DNA of 64,000 nt from Prochlorococcus marinus CUG1415 (GCF_017696015.1 NZ_JAAORL010000001.1:620001-684000), one strand, 5' to 3'; positions 8,584 to 15,814 are shown, counted from the stretch's first letter. Notes: generated by a model from the letters alone, not told the origin. Translations and numbers: made by a program.

Positions 8584-8913
8584 TCAGCACTCATTCAGAA
8601 TAGATTCCCATCTTTGCTGACTTGCTTTTATTGCTCTCATTGGTGGTTGAGTACCTTCTATCTCAAAAGCTTTAATTAATGATTTATTAGCTAATAAGCC
8701 CAGTGTTGCAGCTTCTCTTTGCCTAGAGCATACTTTTCTTCTTGATCCCTCTTTTAGACCATTCTCAATTTCTTTAAGAATTTGGCTAGCTTCTTTCGAC
8801 TTAGAATAGAAATCATTCATATATATTTCCAAAGCCGTTTCTCCTCGAATTTGACTTGGTAAAAATATACAAGTTAATAGTATTAGAAATAATGAAAAAA
8901 GGTTCTTGATCAT
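8584..8913 (-). CDS. Exported small conserved protein
   Basis: 109 residues with a signal peptide (hydrophobic residues 4-20, cleavage after IRGETA or nearby) and an all-helical mature part with two cysteines, one in RRKVCSRQ and one at the C-terminus (LNEC). No enzyme motif is visible. Probably periplasmic or lumenal; function unknown. Confidence 0.6.
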   Translation of the reverse strand: MIKNLFSLFLILLTCIFLPSQIRGETALEIYMNDFYSKSKEASQILKEIENGLKEGSRRKVCSRQREAATLGLLANKSLIKAFEIEGTQPPMRAIKASQQRWESILNEC

Positions 8914-9008
8914 GAAGAATTTTTAGAGATAAAGAAAAGGTATTTAGGATATATTACAAAGTAGTTTGATTTATAATTGAATTACATAAAAAATCAATCT
9001 ATATAATC

Positions 9009-9284
9009 ATGCAAAGGAGAAAATCTAAACTTAGAAAATTTCAACCATTGATGTTTTTTTTAATAGGTTTCATCATGGGTATTGGCGCAATTTGGCCTGG
9101 GATGATTTCAGAACCTAGGAGAAAATGTTTCTTTGAAATTATAAAAGACGGAAGTGATGGGAGTGTTTCTCTTGGAACTATTTTTTCTATATCTCCAAAT
9201 TATCTTTTAAGAATTAGGAATGAAAAAAATAAATATAATAAGGTTCTTTTAATAGGAGATTTTTGTTTTAGAAAAGCTAAATAG
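9009..9284 (+). CDS. Small single-pass membrane protein
   Basis: 91 residues. A basic N-terminus (MQRRKSKLRK) precedes one transmembrane helix (LMFFLIGFIMGIGAIWPGM), then a soluble domain with two cysteines. The orientation is probably N-in. No family was recognised. It lies upstream of the truncated PilB-like gene on the same strand, 80 bases away. Confidence 0.55.
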   Translation: MQRRKSKLRKFQPLMFFLIGFIMGIGAIWPGMISEPRRKCFFEIIKDGSDGSVSLGTIFSISPNYLLRIRNEKNKYNKVLLIGDFCFRKAK

Positions 9285-9365
9285 TGTTAATAAAAGAAAG
9301 CAAATTCTAGACTATCGAGATTTCTTGAATAATTCATTTAAAATTTAACTATAGTATTTTCTATT

Positions 9366-10241
9366 ATGTTTAATAATTATTCAATTACAAACGTAAGAAG
9401 ATTAGTTGATAAATATTTCTCTCTTCAGTGGTGTAGAGATAACTTTGTAGTTCCACTAAGTATAAAGAAAGAAAGTTCATCTGAAATACAAACAGTTATA
9501 ATCGCAATAGCTAACTATTCTTATCTAGGGACAATATCTGAACCAATAAAGGAGAGACTAAACCAATCAGGACAAAAATGCTTTTTTGTAGAAAAGACTC
9601 AAGATGAGATTCAAGAAATTCTGGATAAAGCCTCTGAGGAAAATTTTATAAGTGATGAAGTTAACGAAAGCATATTTTTTGAGGATGATTATTTATCTGA
9701 ATCTATTAGAACAACTTCTGATAAAAAAGTAGAAGAGTTTATTTTTGAATTTGATGAAGATATAGTTCTAGATATGGGACGTAAAATTTTAGATCTAGTG
9801 CCTGAGATGATGGAAAGTAAAATAAAGAAAGCTGTAGGATTTGTTTTGATCTATTCGAAATACGAAAAAGTTTCTGACATTTATATAGATCCTAAGGAGG
9901 ATAGCTATAAGATTCGTCTCAGAAAAGAGGGTGTTTCCCAGAAGTTTATTTCAATGCCTAAGGAATCAGGAATAAAATTTTTGGCATGTTTAAAAGAGAT
10001 GTCAAATATGGATGTTACTGAAAAAGGAAAAAACCAGGATGGAAAGATACTAAGAAAGTTCGATGGGCAGAAACTAGAATTAAGTTGTAATTCCAAGCCT
10101 GGCTTAAATGGAGAATCAATGGCTCTAAAATTTTTAAATAGTGATTCTTCAACTTTGAATTTGGACAATCTAATTCATATAGAAACTGTCTTAAACGATT
10201 TTGCTAAAAACTCTATTAAAATAGGAAATTTGAATTTATAA
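9366..10241 (+). pseudogene. Truncated PilB-like protein without ATPase core
   Basis: A 291-residue paralog of the PilB proteins at 10840 and 26948. It keeps the N-terminal MshEN-like domain (VRRLVDKYFSLQWCRDN, IAIANYSYLGTI), an acidic linker and the N2 domain that precedes the ATPase (VSDIYIDPKED, DGKILRKFDGQKLEL). It ends just after the point where the others continue into HIEKVR...GPTGSGKS, so Walker A, the Asp box, Walker B and the zinc-binding cysteines are all missing. Several normally conserved residues have changed. It cannot be a motor; it could be a dead copy or a regulator competing for partners. Confidence 0.75.
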
Positions 10242-10322
10242 AAAGGGAAGACAAAACAATCTTTTTATTACTAGCTCAAACTGAACCTTTTAAGAAAAGA
10301 GTTTTAAGTTTTAAGAAACTGT
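10242..10322. other. Older spacer remnant before the repeat junction
   Basis: This 80-base stretch (CTAGCTCAAACTGAACC and onward) is a diverged version of the spacer that follows the small membrane gene at 12885-12950 (CTAGCTAAGACTGAACT). It ends in CTTAAA, which also occurs where the near-identical repeat begins, so the junction looks like recombination through microhomology. Confidence 0.5.
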
Positions 10323-10323
10323 C

Positions 10324-10503
10324 TTAAATTTTAAAACTATAGTTTTGCTTTTATTAGCAATATGGGGTTTCTGTCGAGCATACTATTTTGCTTTTTATGT
10401 TATTCAGCATTATTTTGACCCTAATTATAAATTCTCTGGGTTAATAGATTTTGCCAAATATTCTTTAAGAAAAGGAAGATCAAATTTAAAAAATAGGAGC
10501 TAA
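10324..10503 (+). pseudogene. 3' fragment of small membrane protein gene
   Basis: In-frame copy of the C-terminal 59 codons of the 91-residue protein encoded at 12597-12872. It differs by two amino acids (Val to Phe in HYVDP, Lys to Asn near the end). There is no start codon or upstream part, so it is a duplication by-product. Confidence 0.85.
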
Positions 10504-10614
10504 CAAAATTACATTTAAAGACTAGCTAAGACTGAACTTTGTAAAAAATGAATATCAGCTTTACGAAAACATCTTAAAAATAAAAATATATTATAAATCT
10601 ATTTATTCAAAGTA

Positions 10615-10669
10615 CGGAGGGGGTGGGATTCGAACCCACGGTGCCCTTGCAGACACGCTAGTTTTCAAG
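10615..10669 (-). pseudogene. Partial tRNA-Ser(UGA), 3' half
   Basis: Copy of the anticodon-loop-to-discriminator half of the intact tRNA at 12984-13070, with two base changes. The 5' half (D arm and 5' acceptor strand) is absent; instead an unrelated structured 113-base insert begins at the anticodon loop. Partial tRNA copies of this kind mark recombinase-mediated integration at tRNA genes. Confidence 0.88.
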
Positions 10670-10791
10670 CCTGAATATAACTGAATAGCACATGTGGATC
10701 TGTTTTCGTGAAAACGATGACCGTTCCTCTTATTACTAGGTTTTGGTTGCACTAATAATTACTAAATGACTGCAACCCCTAGACTAGCGTG
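10654..10791. other. Multi-stem structured element at the tRNA remnant
   Basis: A 9-bp perfect stem pairs CACGCTAGT (10654-10662, the tRNA anticodon arm) with ACTAGCGTG (10783-10791). Enclosed are a 6-bp hairpin GTTTTC/GAAAAC (10702-10715) and a 12-bp hairpin, CTAGG plus GGTTGCA pairing with TGCAACC plus CCTAG (10736-10782), which abuts the outer stem directly. One of the substitutions that separates this tRNA copy from the intact one lengthens the outer stem. It could be an RNA, an attachment site or an intron remnant. Confidence 0.5.
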
Positions 10792-10839
10792 CTTTAAATA
10801 AACAATTGATTTAAAATTCAATATAAATACAAGTAAAGA

Positions 10840-12597
10840 ATGGCATCAAGATATTATTCTGCAAGTGTAAGGAAATTAGTAGATAAGTATTTCTCTATTC
10901 AATGGTGCAGAGATAATTTAGTTGTACCTTTATATGAGGAAACTTCTTTACCAATCAGTAAAGGTGTTATAAAAATTGCTATTGCTAATTATTCATATTT
11001 AGGGACGATCGCCTCTCCGATAAAAGAGAGATTAAATCAATCTGGTTATAAATGTGAATTTGTAGAAAAATCACAGGAGGAAATTCAAGAAATTCTTGAT
11101 TTGGCTTCTGAAGAAAGATTTATAAGTGGTGATTCACTAGAAATCTCTCAAATTGATGAAGATTCCGTTTTGGAAGCCATAGTTGATGTTTCTGAGTCAG
11201 AGGATACTTTTGAATTCGAATTTGATGAAGATGAAGATGAAGATGAAGATGAAGATGAAGATGAAGATGAAGATGAAGATGAAGATGAAGATGAAGATGA
11301 AGATGAAGATGAAGACAAGGATAAAGAATCCAGAAGTGATACTTATGAAGATTATCTAGAGGAACAAATTATAGATTTAGAGATAGAGATGTCTTTTAGT
11401 AAAATTCAAAAGGCGGCAGGAATGATATTAATAAATTCCAGAAAAAATAACGTATCTGATATTCATATAGAGCCAAGAGAAGAAGGTTACAAAATCAGAG
11501 TTAGGAAAGATGGCGTAATGCAAAAATTCATGTCTATGTCGAGAAAGCCAGGAATACAGTTGGTTGCATGTTTAAAAAATATGGCAATGATGGATATTGC
11601 TGAAAGAAGAGCTAGTCAAGACGGGAAGATCCTAAGAAAACTTGAAGGTAATAGAATGGAAATTCGCTGTTCAACAGTTCCAGGAAAATATGGGGAATCT
11701 ATGGTTCTAAGAATGTTAAACAGTGATGCATCAGTATTAAATTTAGACACATTAATACATATTGAAAAAGTCAGAAATGATTTTAGAAAGATAATGAATT
11801 CAATAAATGGGACTGTAATTGTCTCAGGGCCAACAGGTTCTGGAAAGTCAACTACTCTTGCTGCTGCTTTAAGGGAAAAGGATAATGGTTATTCTAAAAT
11901 ACTTACTGCCGAAGATCCCATTGAGTACGACTTGGGAGGAGATATCCAACAAGTTCAGGTAAATAGAGCTAAAGGACAGACATTTGCTGCTATTCTAAGA
12001 ACTTTCTTAAGGCATGATCCTGACGTAATACTTATTGGTGAGACTAGAGATCCTGAAACAGCAGAATCATCTATGGATGCAGCAGAAACTGGTCATTTAG
12101 TGTTTACTACACTTCATGCAAATTCATCAACTAGCTCACTAACTAGATTACTTGATATGGATGTACCAAAATATAAATTAAATGCAAGCGTAAGAGGAGT
12201 ATTAGCTCAAAGATTACTTAGAAAAGTCTGCACAGGATGCGGTATAAAAAGACCGATTTCTGAAAATGAAGCGATTGAATTTAATATTCCAGATAATACT
12301 CCAATAATGTATGCTAACTTTCTATCTTCAGAAGAAAAATCAAACCGTAAAAAAGAGAATTCTCTTTGTCCCATATGTCAGGGTTCTGGATATAAAGGTA
12401 GAGTTGGGGTATATGAACTCCTTCTTCTTGAAAGAAATATTCAAAATGGAATTTCAAGTGGACTTAATGAAAAAGAAATTGAGCAGTTAGCTGTTAATGA
12501 AAATTCAATGCTTACACTTACTCAATATGGCCTAGAGTTAGTTAAGGATCATTTGACTACTCTTTCTGAAGTAATAAGAGTATGTAAGGAAGATTAA
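10840..12597 (+). CDS. PilB/GspE-type pilus extension ATPase, second copy
   Basis: A 585-residue hexameric secretion ATPase. The N-terminal MshEN-like domain spans residues 1-95. An Asp-Glu tract occupies about 129-160, followed by the N2 domain, Walker A GPTGSGKSTT at about 330, the Asp box, Walker B (DPDVILIGETRD), the His box (GHLVFTTLHAN) and two CxxC pairs (CTGC near 464, CPIC near 510) for zinc. All motor residues are present. It lies 14 kb from the main pilus cluster, next to tRNA-Ser, and overlaps the following membrane gene by one base (TAATG). It may be an alternative extension motor. Confidence 0.88.
   Translation: MASRYYSASVRKLVDKYFSIQWCRDNLVVPLYEETSLPISKGVIKIAIANYSYLGTIASPIKERLNQSGYKCEFVEKSQEEIQEILDLASEERFISGDSLEISQIDEDSVLEAIVDVSESEDTFEFEFDEDEDEDEDEDEDEDEDEDEDEDEDEDEDEDKDKESRSDTYEDYLEEQIIDLEIEMSFSKIQKAAGMILINSRKNNVSDIHIEPREEGYKIRVRKDGVMQKFMSMSRKPGIQLVACLKNMAMMDIAERRASQDGKILRKLEGNRMEIRCSTVPGKYGESMVLRMLNSDASVLNLDTLIHIEKVRNDFRKIMNSINGTVIVSGPTGSGKSTTLAAALREKDNGYSKILTAEDPIEYDLGGDIQQVQVNRAKGQTFAAILRTFLRHDPDVILIGETRDPETAESSMDAAETGHLVFTTLHANSSTSSLTRLLDMDVPKYKLNASVRGVLAQRLLRKVCTGCGIKRPISENEAIEFNIPDNTPIMYANFLSSEEKSNRKKENSLCPICQGSGYKGRVGVYELLLLERNIQNGISSGLNEKEIEQLAVNENSMLTLTQYGLELVKDHLTTLSEVIRVCKED
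11224..11313 (+). repeat. Hexanucleotide microsatellite (GATGAA)x15
   Basis: Fifteen perfect GATGAA units inside the PilB paralog, encoding alternating Asp-Glu in the linker between the N-terminal domain and the ATPase. The six-base period cannot shift the frame, so slippage changes only the length of the acidic linker. Confidence 0.97.
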
Positions 12598-12872
12598 TGG
12601 GAGATATAAAGAAAGTTTGGCTACTTTATCTAAAAGGATTTTTGCTTTTTCTAACTGGTTTTATATCTTCATTACTCTTAGTTTTATTAAACTTAAATTT
12701 TAAAACTATAGTTTTGCTTTTATTAGCAATATGGGGTTTCTGTCGAGCATACTATTTTGCTTTTTATGTTATTCAGCATTATGTTGACCCTAATTATAAA
12801 TTCTCTGGGTTAATAGATTTTGCCAAATATTCTTTAAGAAAAGGAAGATCAAATTTAAAAAAGAGGAGCTAA
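12597..12872 (+). CDS. Small two-helix membrane protein linked to PilB paralog
   Basis: 91 residues with two transmembrane helices (GFLLFLTGFISSLLLVLLNL and TIVLLLLAIWGFCRAYYFAFYVI) and a basic C-terminal tail. Its ATG overlaps the PilB stop codon (TAATG), so translation is coupled. It has no recognised family and no homolog beside the main pilB, but a nearly identical 3' fragment lies at 10324-10503. It may anchor or tune the alternative ATPase. Confidence 0.7.
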   Translation: MGDIKKVWLLYLKGFLLFLTGFISSLLLVLLNLNFKTIVLLLLAIWGFCRAYYFAFYVIQHYVDPNYKFSGLIDFAKYSLRKGRSNLKKRS

Positions 12873-13038
12873 CAAAATTACATTTAAAGACTAGCTAAGA
12901 CTGAACTTTGTAAAAAATGAATATCAGCTTTACGAAAACATCTTAAAAATAAAAATATATTATAAATCTATTTATTCAAAGTACGGAGGGGGTGGGATTC
13001 GAACCCACGGTACCCTTGCAGATACGCTAGTTTTCAAG
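12692..13038 (+). repeat. Direct repeat copy 2
   Basis: The intact counterpart of 10323-10669: gene 3' end, spacer and tRNA-Ser 3' half. Four substitutions separate the copies, whereas the adjacent PilB paralogs are strongly diverged, so this tail was duplicated or converted much more recently than the gene heads. Confidence 0.92.
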
Positions 13039-13070
13039 ACTAGAGCCTTAAACCACTCGACCACCCCTCC
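12984..13070 (-). tRNA. tRNA-Ser (anticodon UGA)
   Basis: The minus strand folds as a complete class II tRNA: acceptor GGAGGGG/CCCCTCC, anticodon stem CTAGT/ACTAG enclosing loop CTTGAAA (anticodon TGA), a long variable arm, a GGTTCGAATCC T arm and discriminator G. CCA is not encoded. Length 87, usual for tRNA-Ser. It is the intact target beside a partial duplicate. Confidence 0.96.
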
Positions 13071-13273
13071 AGGTGAAAATATTTAATTTTCAGATTTAAT
13101 TATATCAGTCCCTGCTATTTAACCGGTAAATAAAAAATATTTTTCTTCAACAAATTTTTAAAATTAAATTTTTTGTGAAATTATTTCCAGAAATTGGCAA
13201 CAAATTGGCAACACTATGGAGCTATAACAGTTTTATGATATTTAGAGTCTTAATAAGAAGTTAGTTATAGTAG
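13071..13273. other. Intergenic region with 11-bp tandem repeat
   Basis: An AT-rich spacer upstream of tRNA-Ser. The only distinct feature is two adjacent perfect copies of AAATTGGCAAC at 13191-13201 and 13202-13212. No gene is seen. Tandem iterons next to a tRNA integration target might be recombinase arm-binding sites, but this is speculative. Confidence 0.35.
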
Positions 13274-13495
13274 TTATTCTTTAAAATCATATCCTCCTTT
13301 GTGTGAACATACTTTTTCAAAGTCTTCATAACCTCTTGTACCAATTACGGGATATTCCCAAACATATTTTCGATAGTGTATTTCCTTTCTAACAGCAACT
13401 GGCAAAGAATCTATATACCTGAAATTTTTGCAATCATAATTTCTAAGTTGAAACCAATCAACTTTAGTTTTTTCATCATTAAGTTCCTCTTTAAA
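13274..13495 (-). pseudogene. Open frame without start; C-terminal fragment of small protein
   Basis: The minus strand is open for 73 codons and reads convincingly protein-like (KVDWFQLRNYDCKNFRYID, EYPVIGTRGYEDFEKV, SHKGGYDFKE), but no ATG, GTG or TTG occurs in frame after the upstream stop. It is probably the surviving C-terminus of a small cyanobacterial protein. It lies directly downstream of the cupin-like gene on the same strand. Confidence 0.4.
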
Positions 13496-13519
13496 TTAAG
13501 TGTGAAGTGAATTTGAGTT

Positions 13520-14044
13520 TTAATATGAGCTTGTTTTGGCAGTCTTTTGACCTAAAGGATTAAACATTAATCTTTTGATTTGATCATTTTCCCAGATCCA
13601 ATAAACTGGTGCGCTTTTTCTAGCGTTAATTAGGTTTAATGTGTTGAGTTTTTGAGGAACAAATTCTTTTTTTGGATCAAAAAATTTATCTCTAATAGGT
13701 TGATTTAAAACAATGCTTCCTTCTTTACTTGAGATTGACCTGTGATAAGTTCCTTTTGGGATTTCAAGTGCTCCCATAAATCTATTTAGATAAATCACAT
13801 GATGAGGCTCTTCCCAAGCTGGATTTATCAGAATAAATTTCCTCTCACCAGTAATAACTAAATTGTGATCAACTTGATGATTGTGCATATAGTATTGTTC
13901 ATTCTCATATTCATCTGGAGGGGATATAGCCTCTCCTGAATGCATAACCACATCACAACCATTAGAAAACTCTATTCCTGCATCAAAAAAAGTTACTTTG
14001 GGAGTTTCTCTGAAAATAGTTGTAGGGCAGAATTTCAATTCCAT
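13520..14044 (-). CDS. Cupin-like protein
   Basis: A 174-residue single-domain protein with a cupin-type pattern: HNHQVDHNLVITGE gives an HxH...E metal-binding first motif, and EIPKGTYHRSIS contributes the later His. These are the features of a double-stranded beta-helix metalloprotein. The substrate is unknown. It borders a tract of microprotein genes with strong ribosome binding sites. The fold is moderately sure; the activity is unassigned. Confidence 0.6.
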   Translation of the reverse strand: MELKFCPTTIFRETPKVTFFDAGIEFSNGCDVVMHSGEAISPPDEYENEQYYMHNHQVDHNLVITGERKFILINPAWEEPHHVIYLNRFMGALEIPKGTYHRSISSKEGSIVLNQPIRDKFFDPKKEFVPQKLNTLNLINARKSAPVYWIWENDQIKRLMFNPLGQKTAKTSSY

Positions 14045-14135
14045 AATTCAACCTCTCTGCTAGTGAATAACAAATACGATTAGAATTTATTTGCAAAAAA
14101 TATGTTTTTATTGATACTTAGTTGAGACAAACTAA

Positions 14136-14263
14136 TCAATCTTCCCCAGATGGATAATCTATCCAATTGTGTTTTAAAGTTTTTTTTAAAGTGTGCAGTT
14201 TCTTGACGCAATCAAGGTCTCGAATATCTTTTTTGGGAACAGTGAATTTTTTTGCAGTTTCAT
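14136..14263 (-). pseudogene. Micro-ORF, probably frameshifted
   Basis: A strong ribosome binding site (AGGAGGG) precedes ATG 14263, but that frame stops after 25 codons at 14186. The adjacent frame continues as KKFTVPKKDIRDLDCVKKLH...HNWIDYPSGED to a stop at 14136, without its own start. Joining the two by one shift gives a sensible basic protein of about 42 residues, so this looks like a recently broken or misread small gene. Confidence 0.4.
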
Positions 14264-14276
14264 TTTTCCCTCCTAA

Positions 14277-14378
14277 TTAATATTGTTGTTTGTAACCATT
14301 CCAAGTTTGATTAAACCTTAATCCAAGATATAAGATTAAGATTGTCCAAAAAAGAATTTCTAAACTTAAATTGTTCAT
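14277..14378 (-). CDS. 33-residue membrane microprotein
   Basis: A short gene with a near-perfect AAAAGGAGG at the right distance before ATG. The product is MNNLSLE, one transmembrane helix (ILFWTILILYLGLRF) and a polar tail. The next micro-ORF starts 13 bases further down on the same strand, also with a strong ribosome binding site, so they form a small operon. Confidence 0.6.
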   Translation of the reverse strand: MNNLSLEILFWTILILYLGLRFNQTWNGYKQQY

Positions 14379-14464
14379 CTACTTTTCCTCCTTTTAACTA
14401 ACTGACATTTAGTACGGATGATATCTAAAAATCAAGGGTAAGAATACTTAAAAAAGATCGAATA

Positions 14465-14629
14465 TTAATCACAATAAATTTTGCAATGACTTTTAGTAGG
14501 ATGCACCATGCATTCATTATCCCAATATTTCTTTACTTCTTTTTTGGGGAATTGATAATTGAAATCATGCATTTCCCACATGTCTGCAGTTGCCTGTTTG
14601 AGTGCAGTTAATGGAGTAGTGAGTTTCAT
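14465..14629 (-). CDS. CP12-tail-like microprotein
   Basis: A 54-residue protein with a strong AAAGGAGG site 4 bases before ATG. Its C-terminus CMVHPTKSHCKIYCD matches the C-terminal GAPDH-binding loop of CP12 in form, Cys-x3-Pro-x4-Cys-x-(V/I)-Tyr-x-Asp, and YWDNE precedes it where CP12 has its AWD-type core. The N-terminal cysteine pair of full CP12 is missing. CP12 shuts down GAPDH and phosphoribulokinase under oxidising conditions; this could be a shortened or phage-type version. Supported by motif only. Confidence 0.5.
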   Translation of the reverse strand: MKLTTPLTALKQATADMWEMHDFNYQFPKKEVKKYWDNECMVHPTKSHCKIYCD

Positions 14630-14909
14630 AAAACCTCCTTTAATCTCTACTCTTAAATTATCCTACTTTTCATTCAAAATTTATAGGGTATTTCTACCCG
14701 AGTAGAAGTGCTTTGTGGTTGTCATAACTATCTTTTCCTATTCAACTTGAGTAGAATTAATTCAATATTCAAAAGCACTTCATAGACTTTGTGGACAGCA
14801 AGGTGCATACGACTCGAAGAGGGCAAATAGTTTTTTTTAGGTATTACCACTCTTGATTTTTGTAGATGAAAGATACAAAATAATTACTACCCAAAAGGAG
14901 GCTATTTCA
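14630..14909. other. Divergent regulatory region
   Basis: A 280-base gap between the divergently transcribed CP12-like gene and the next microprotein gene. It contains two GAGTAGAA copies (at about 14699 and 14749) and a GC-richer stretch around 14790-14830. No gene is seen; it presumably holds both promoters. Confidence 0.4.
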
Positions 14910-15071
14910 ATGACCAGCCTAGGAGTAGAGCTTCTTATATGTACTTTTTCGCTAATTTATTTTGGTCTGTTTATGACACGAAATTTTTATCAACAAGGTA
15001 TGAGAGCTCATCTACGCAAAAACATTTTTTGCGTTAAATCACAAAGTAATCCATACTGCATAACTAAGTAG
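14910..15071 (+). CDS. 53-residue membrane microprotein
   Basis: ATG 14910 is preceded by a strong AAAAGGAGG; longer upstream starts lack any binding site. The product begins MTSLGVELLICTFSLIYFGLFMTRN, one transmembrane helix, followed by a basic tail with two cysteines. It is part of the Shine-Dalgarno-rich microprotein tract. Function unknown. Confidence 0.6.
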   Translation: MTSLGVELLICTFSLIYFGLFMTRNFYQQGMRAHLRKNIFCVKSQSNPYCITK

Positions 15072-15313
15072 CATTGGATTAATAATTTCAAAAAAGGAGG
15101 TTAATTATATCTTGCAGAAATCCTTATAAACATATGATGCAGAATGACTTTACACCTTTTATTGATGTTATATCGTAAGAAAAGAATTGAAGTGATGTAA
15201 AACTGGAGTGTATGCAGTTTGGTATATGCGACTATAGACCAGAACAAGTAGAAAAAGTGCCTTTTTTTAATAGAAACACTTTTAGAACAGACTTCTGAGT
15301 TGAGGGAAATTAA
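15072..15313 (+). other. Tract with broken or very short micro-ORFs
   Basis: A strong AAAAAAGGAGG at about 15090-15100 is followed by no sustained frame (a TTG start gives 5 codons, then ATG gives 13). A 28-codon ATG frame at 15212-15298 has a weak GGAG site. These look like remnants of microprotein genes whose binding sites persist. Confidence 0.35.
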
Positions 15314-15475
15314 ATGAAAAATAAGAGATCCCATATTAAAACTACTCTTAAGGCGAAAAAAAATTGGAACTTAGATTCATTAGATATGCTTTTGGTTTTA
15401 GAGAGTCTCTCAAATAAACATTTAAGAAGTTACCCTCTCCCGGAGAAAAACATTTCTAGTTATTTAGCAATTTAA
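15314..15475 (+). CDS. 53-residue basic microprotein
   Basis: ATG 15314 with GAGGG upstream. The product is basic at its start (MKNKRSHIKTTLKAKKNW), followed by a helix (LDSLDMLLVLESLSNKHL). No family was recognised. It belongs to the microprotein tract and could be a small nucleic-acid-binding protein. A second strong GGAGG 10 bases after its stop leads to only 6 codons. Confidence 0.45.
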   Translation: MKNKRSHIKTTLKAKKNWNLDSLDMLLVLESLSNKHLRSYPLPEKNISSYLAI

Positions 15476-15541
15476 TATTAATTTGGAGGAAATTATGAAA
15501 AAAAGATATATCTGACTATTATAGTTGAACTTTAATTTTAT

Positions 15542-15814
15542 CTATGAGTAAACCTTTGCTACTAGAGGACCTGCTTCTTCATCAGTAAAAACAGGAGTTG
15601 TTTTCCAATTTAGAAATTCCCCCCATTGAGCTGCATGTTCGTATATGGCTTTTGGATTATCAGTTTTTAAAACGATCCAACCTTCTAAAGAACCAGGAGC
15701 ATGATACCTACCAATCATTTCGACTCCAGGATAAATTCCGCCTCCTGCAAGAAATTTTTCTGCACCTTTTTGATGATACCCAGTTTTGAAGGACCAATGT
15801 TGAACATAAAGCAT
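15542..15814 (-). CDS. DUF3303 family protein
   Basis: A 90-residue protein of the DUF3303 type, a compact ferredoxin-like alpha/beta fold: QHWSFKTGYHQKGAEKF, GVEMIGRYHAPGSLEGWIVLKTDNP, HAAQWGEFLNW. This family is common in marine cyanobacteria, with no known reaction. No membrane segment. Stand-alone. Confidence 0.78.
   Translation of the reverse strand: MLYVQHWSFKTGYHQKGAEKFLAGGGIYPGVEMIGRYHAPGSLEGWIVLKTDNPKAIYEHAAQWGEFLNWKTTPVFTDEEAGPLVAKVYS

Larger units (their letters stand above)
10323..10669 (+). repeat. Direct repeat copy 1 (gene 3' end + spacer + tRNA-Ser 3' half)
   Basis: 347 bases matching 12692-13038 at a constant offset of 2369 with only four substitutions and no indels. It includes the last 59 codons of the small membrane gene (10324-10503, no start), its spacer and the 3' half of tRNA-Ser. 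The match stops inside the tRNA anticodon loop. Confidence 0.92.

Noticed and set aside
10654-10791. Group I intron in tRNA-Ser
   Set aside because: The insert of about 113-120 bases is too short for a group I core, and the tRNA 5' half is missing, so splicing to a tRNA is impossible here.
9300-14000. Intact tyrosine recombinase or complete tRNA-linked mobile element
   Set aside because: No recombinase, replication or capsid gene is found near tRNA-Ser; only the duplication footprint supports past integration.
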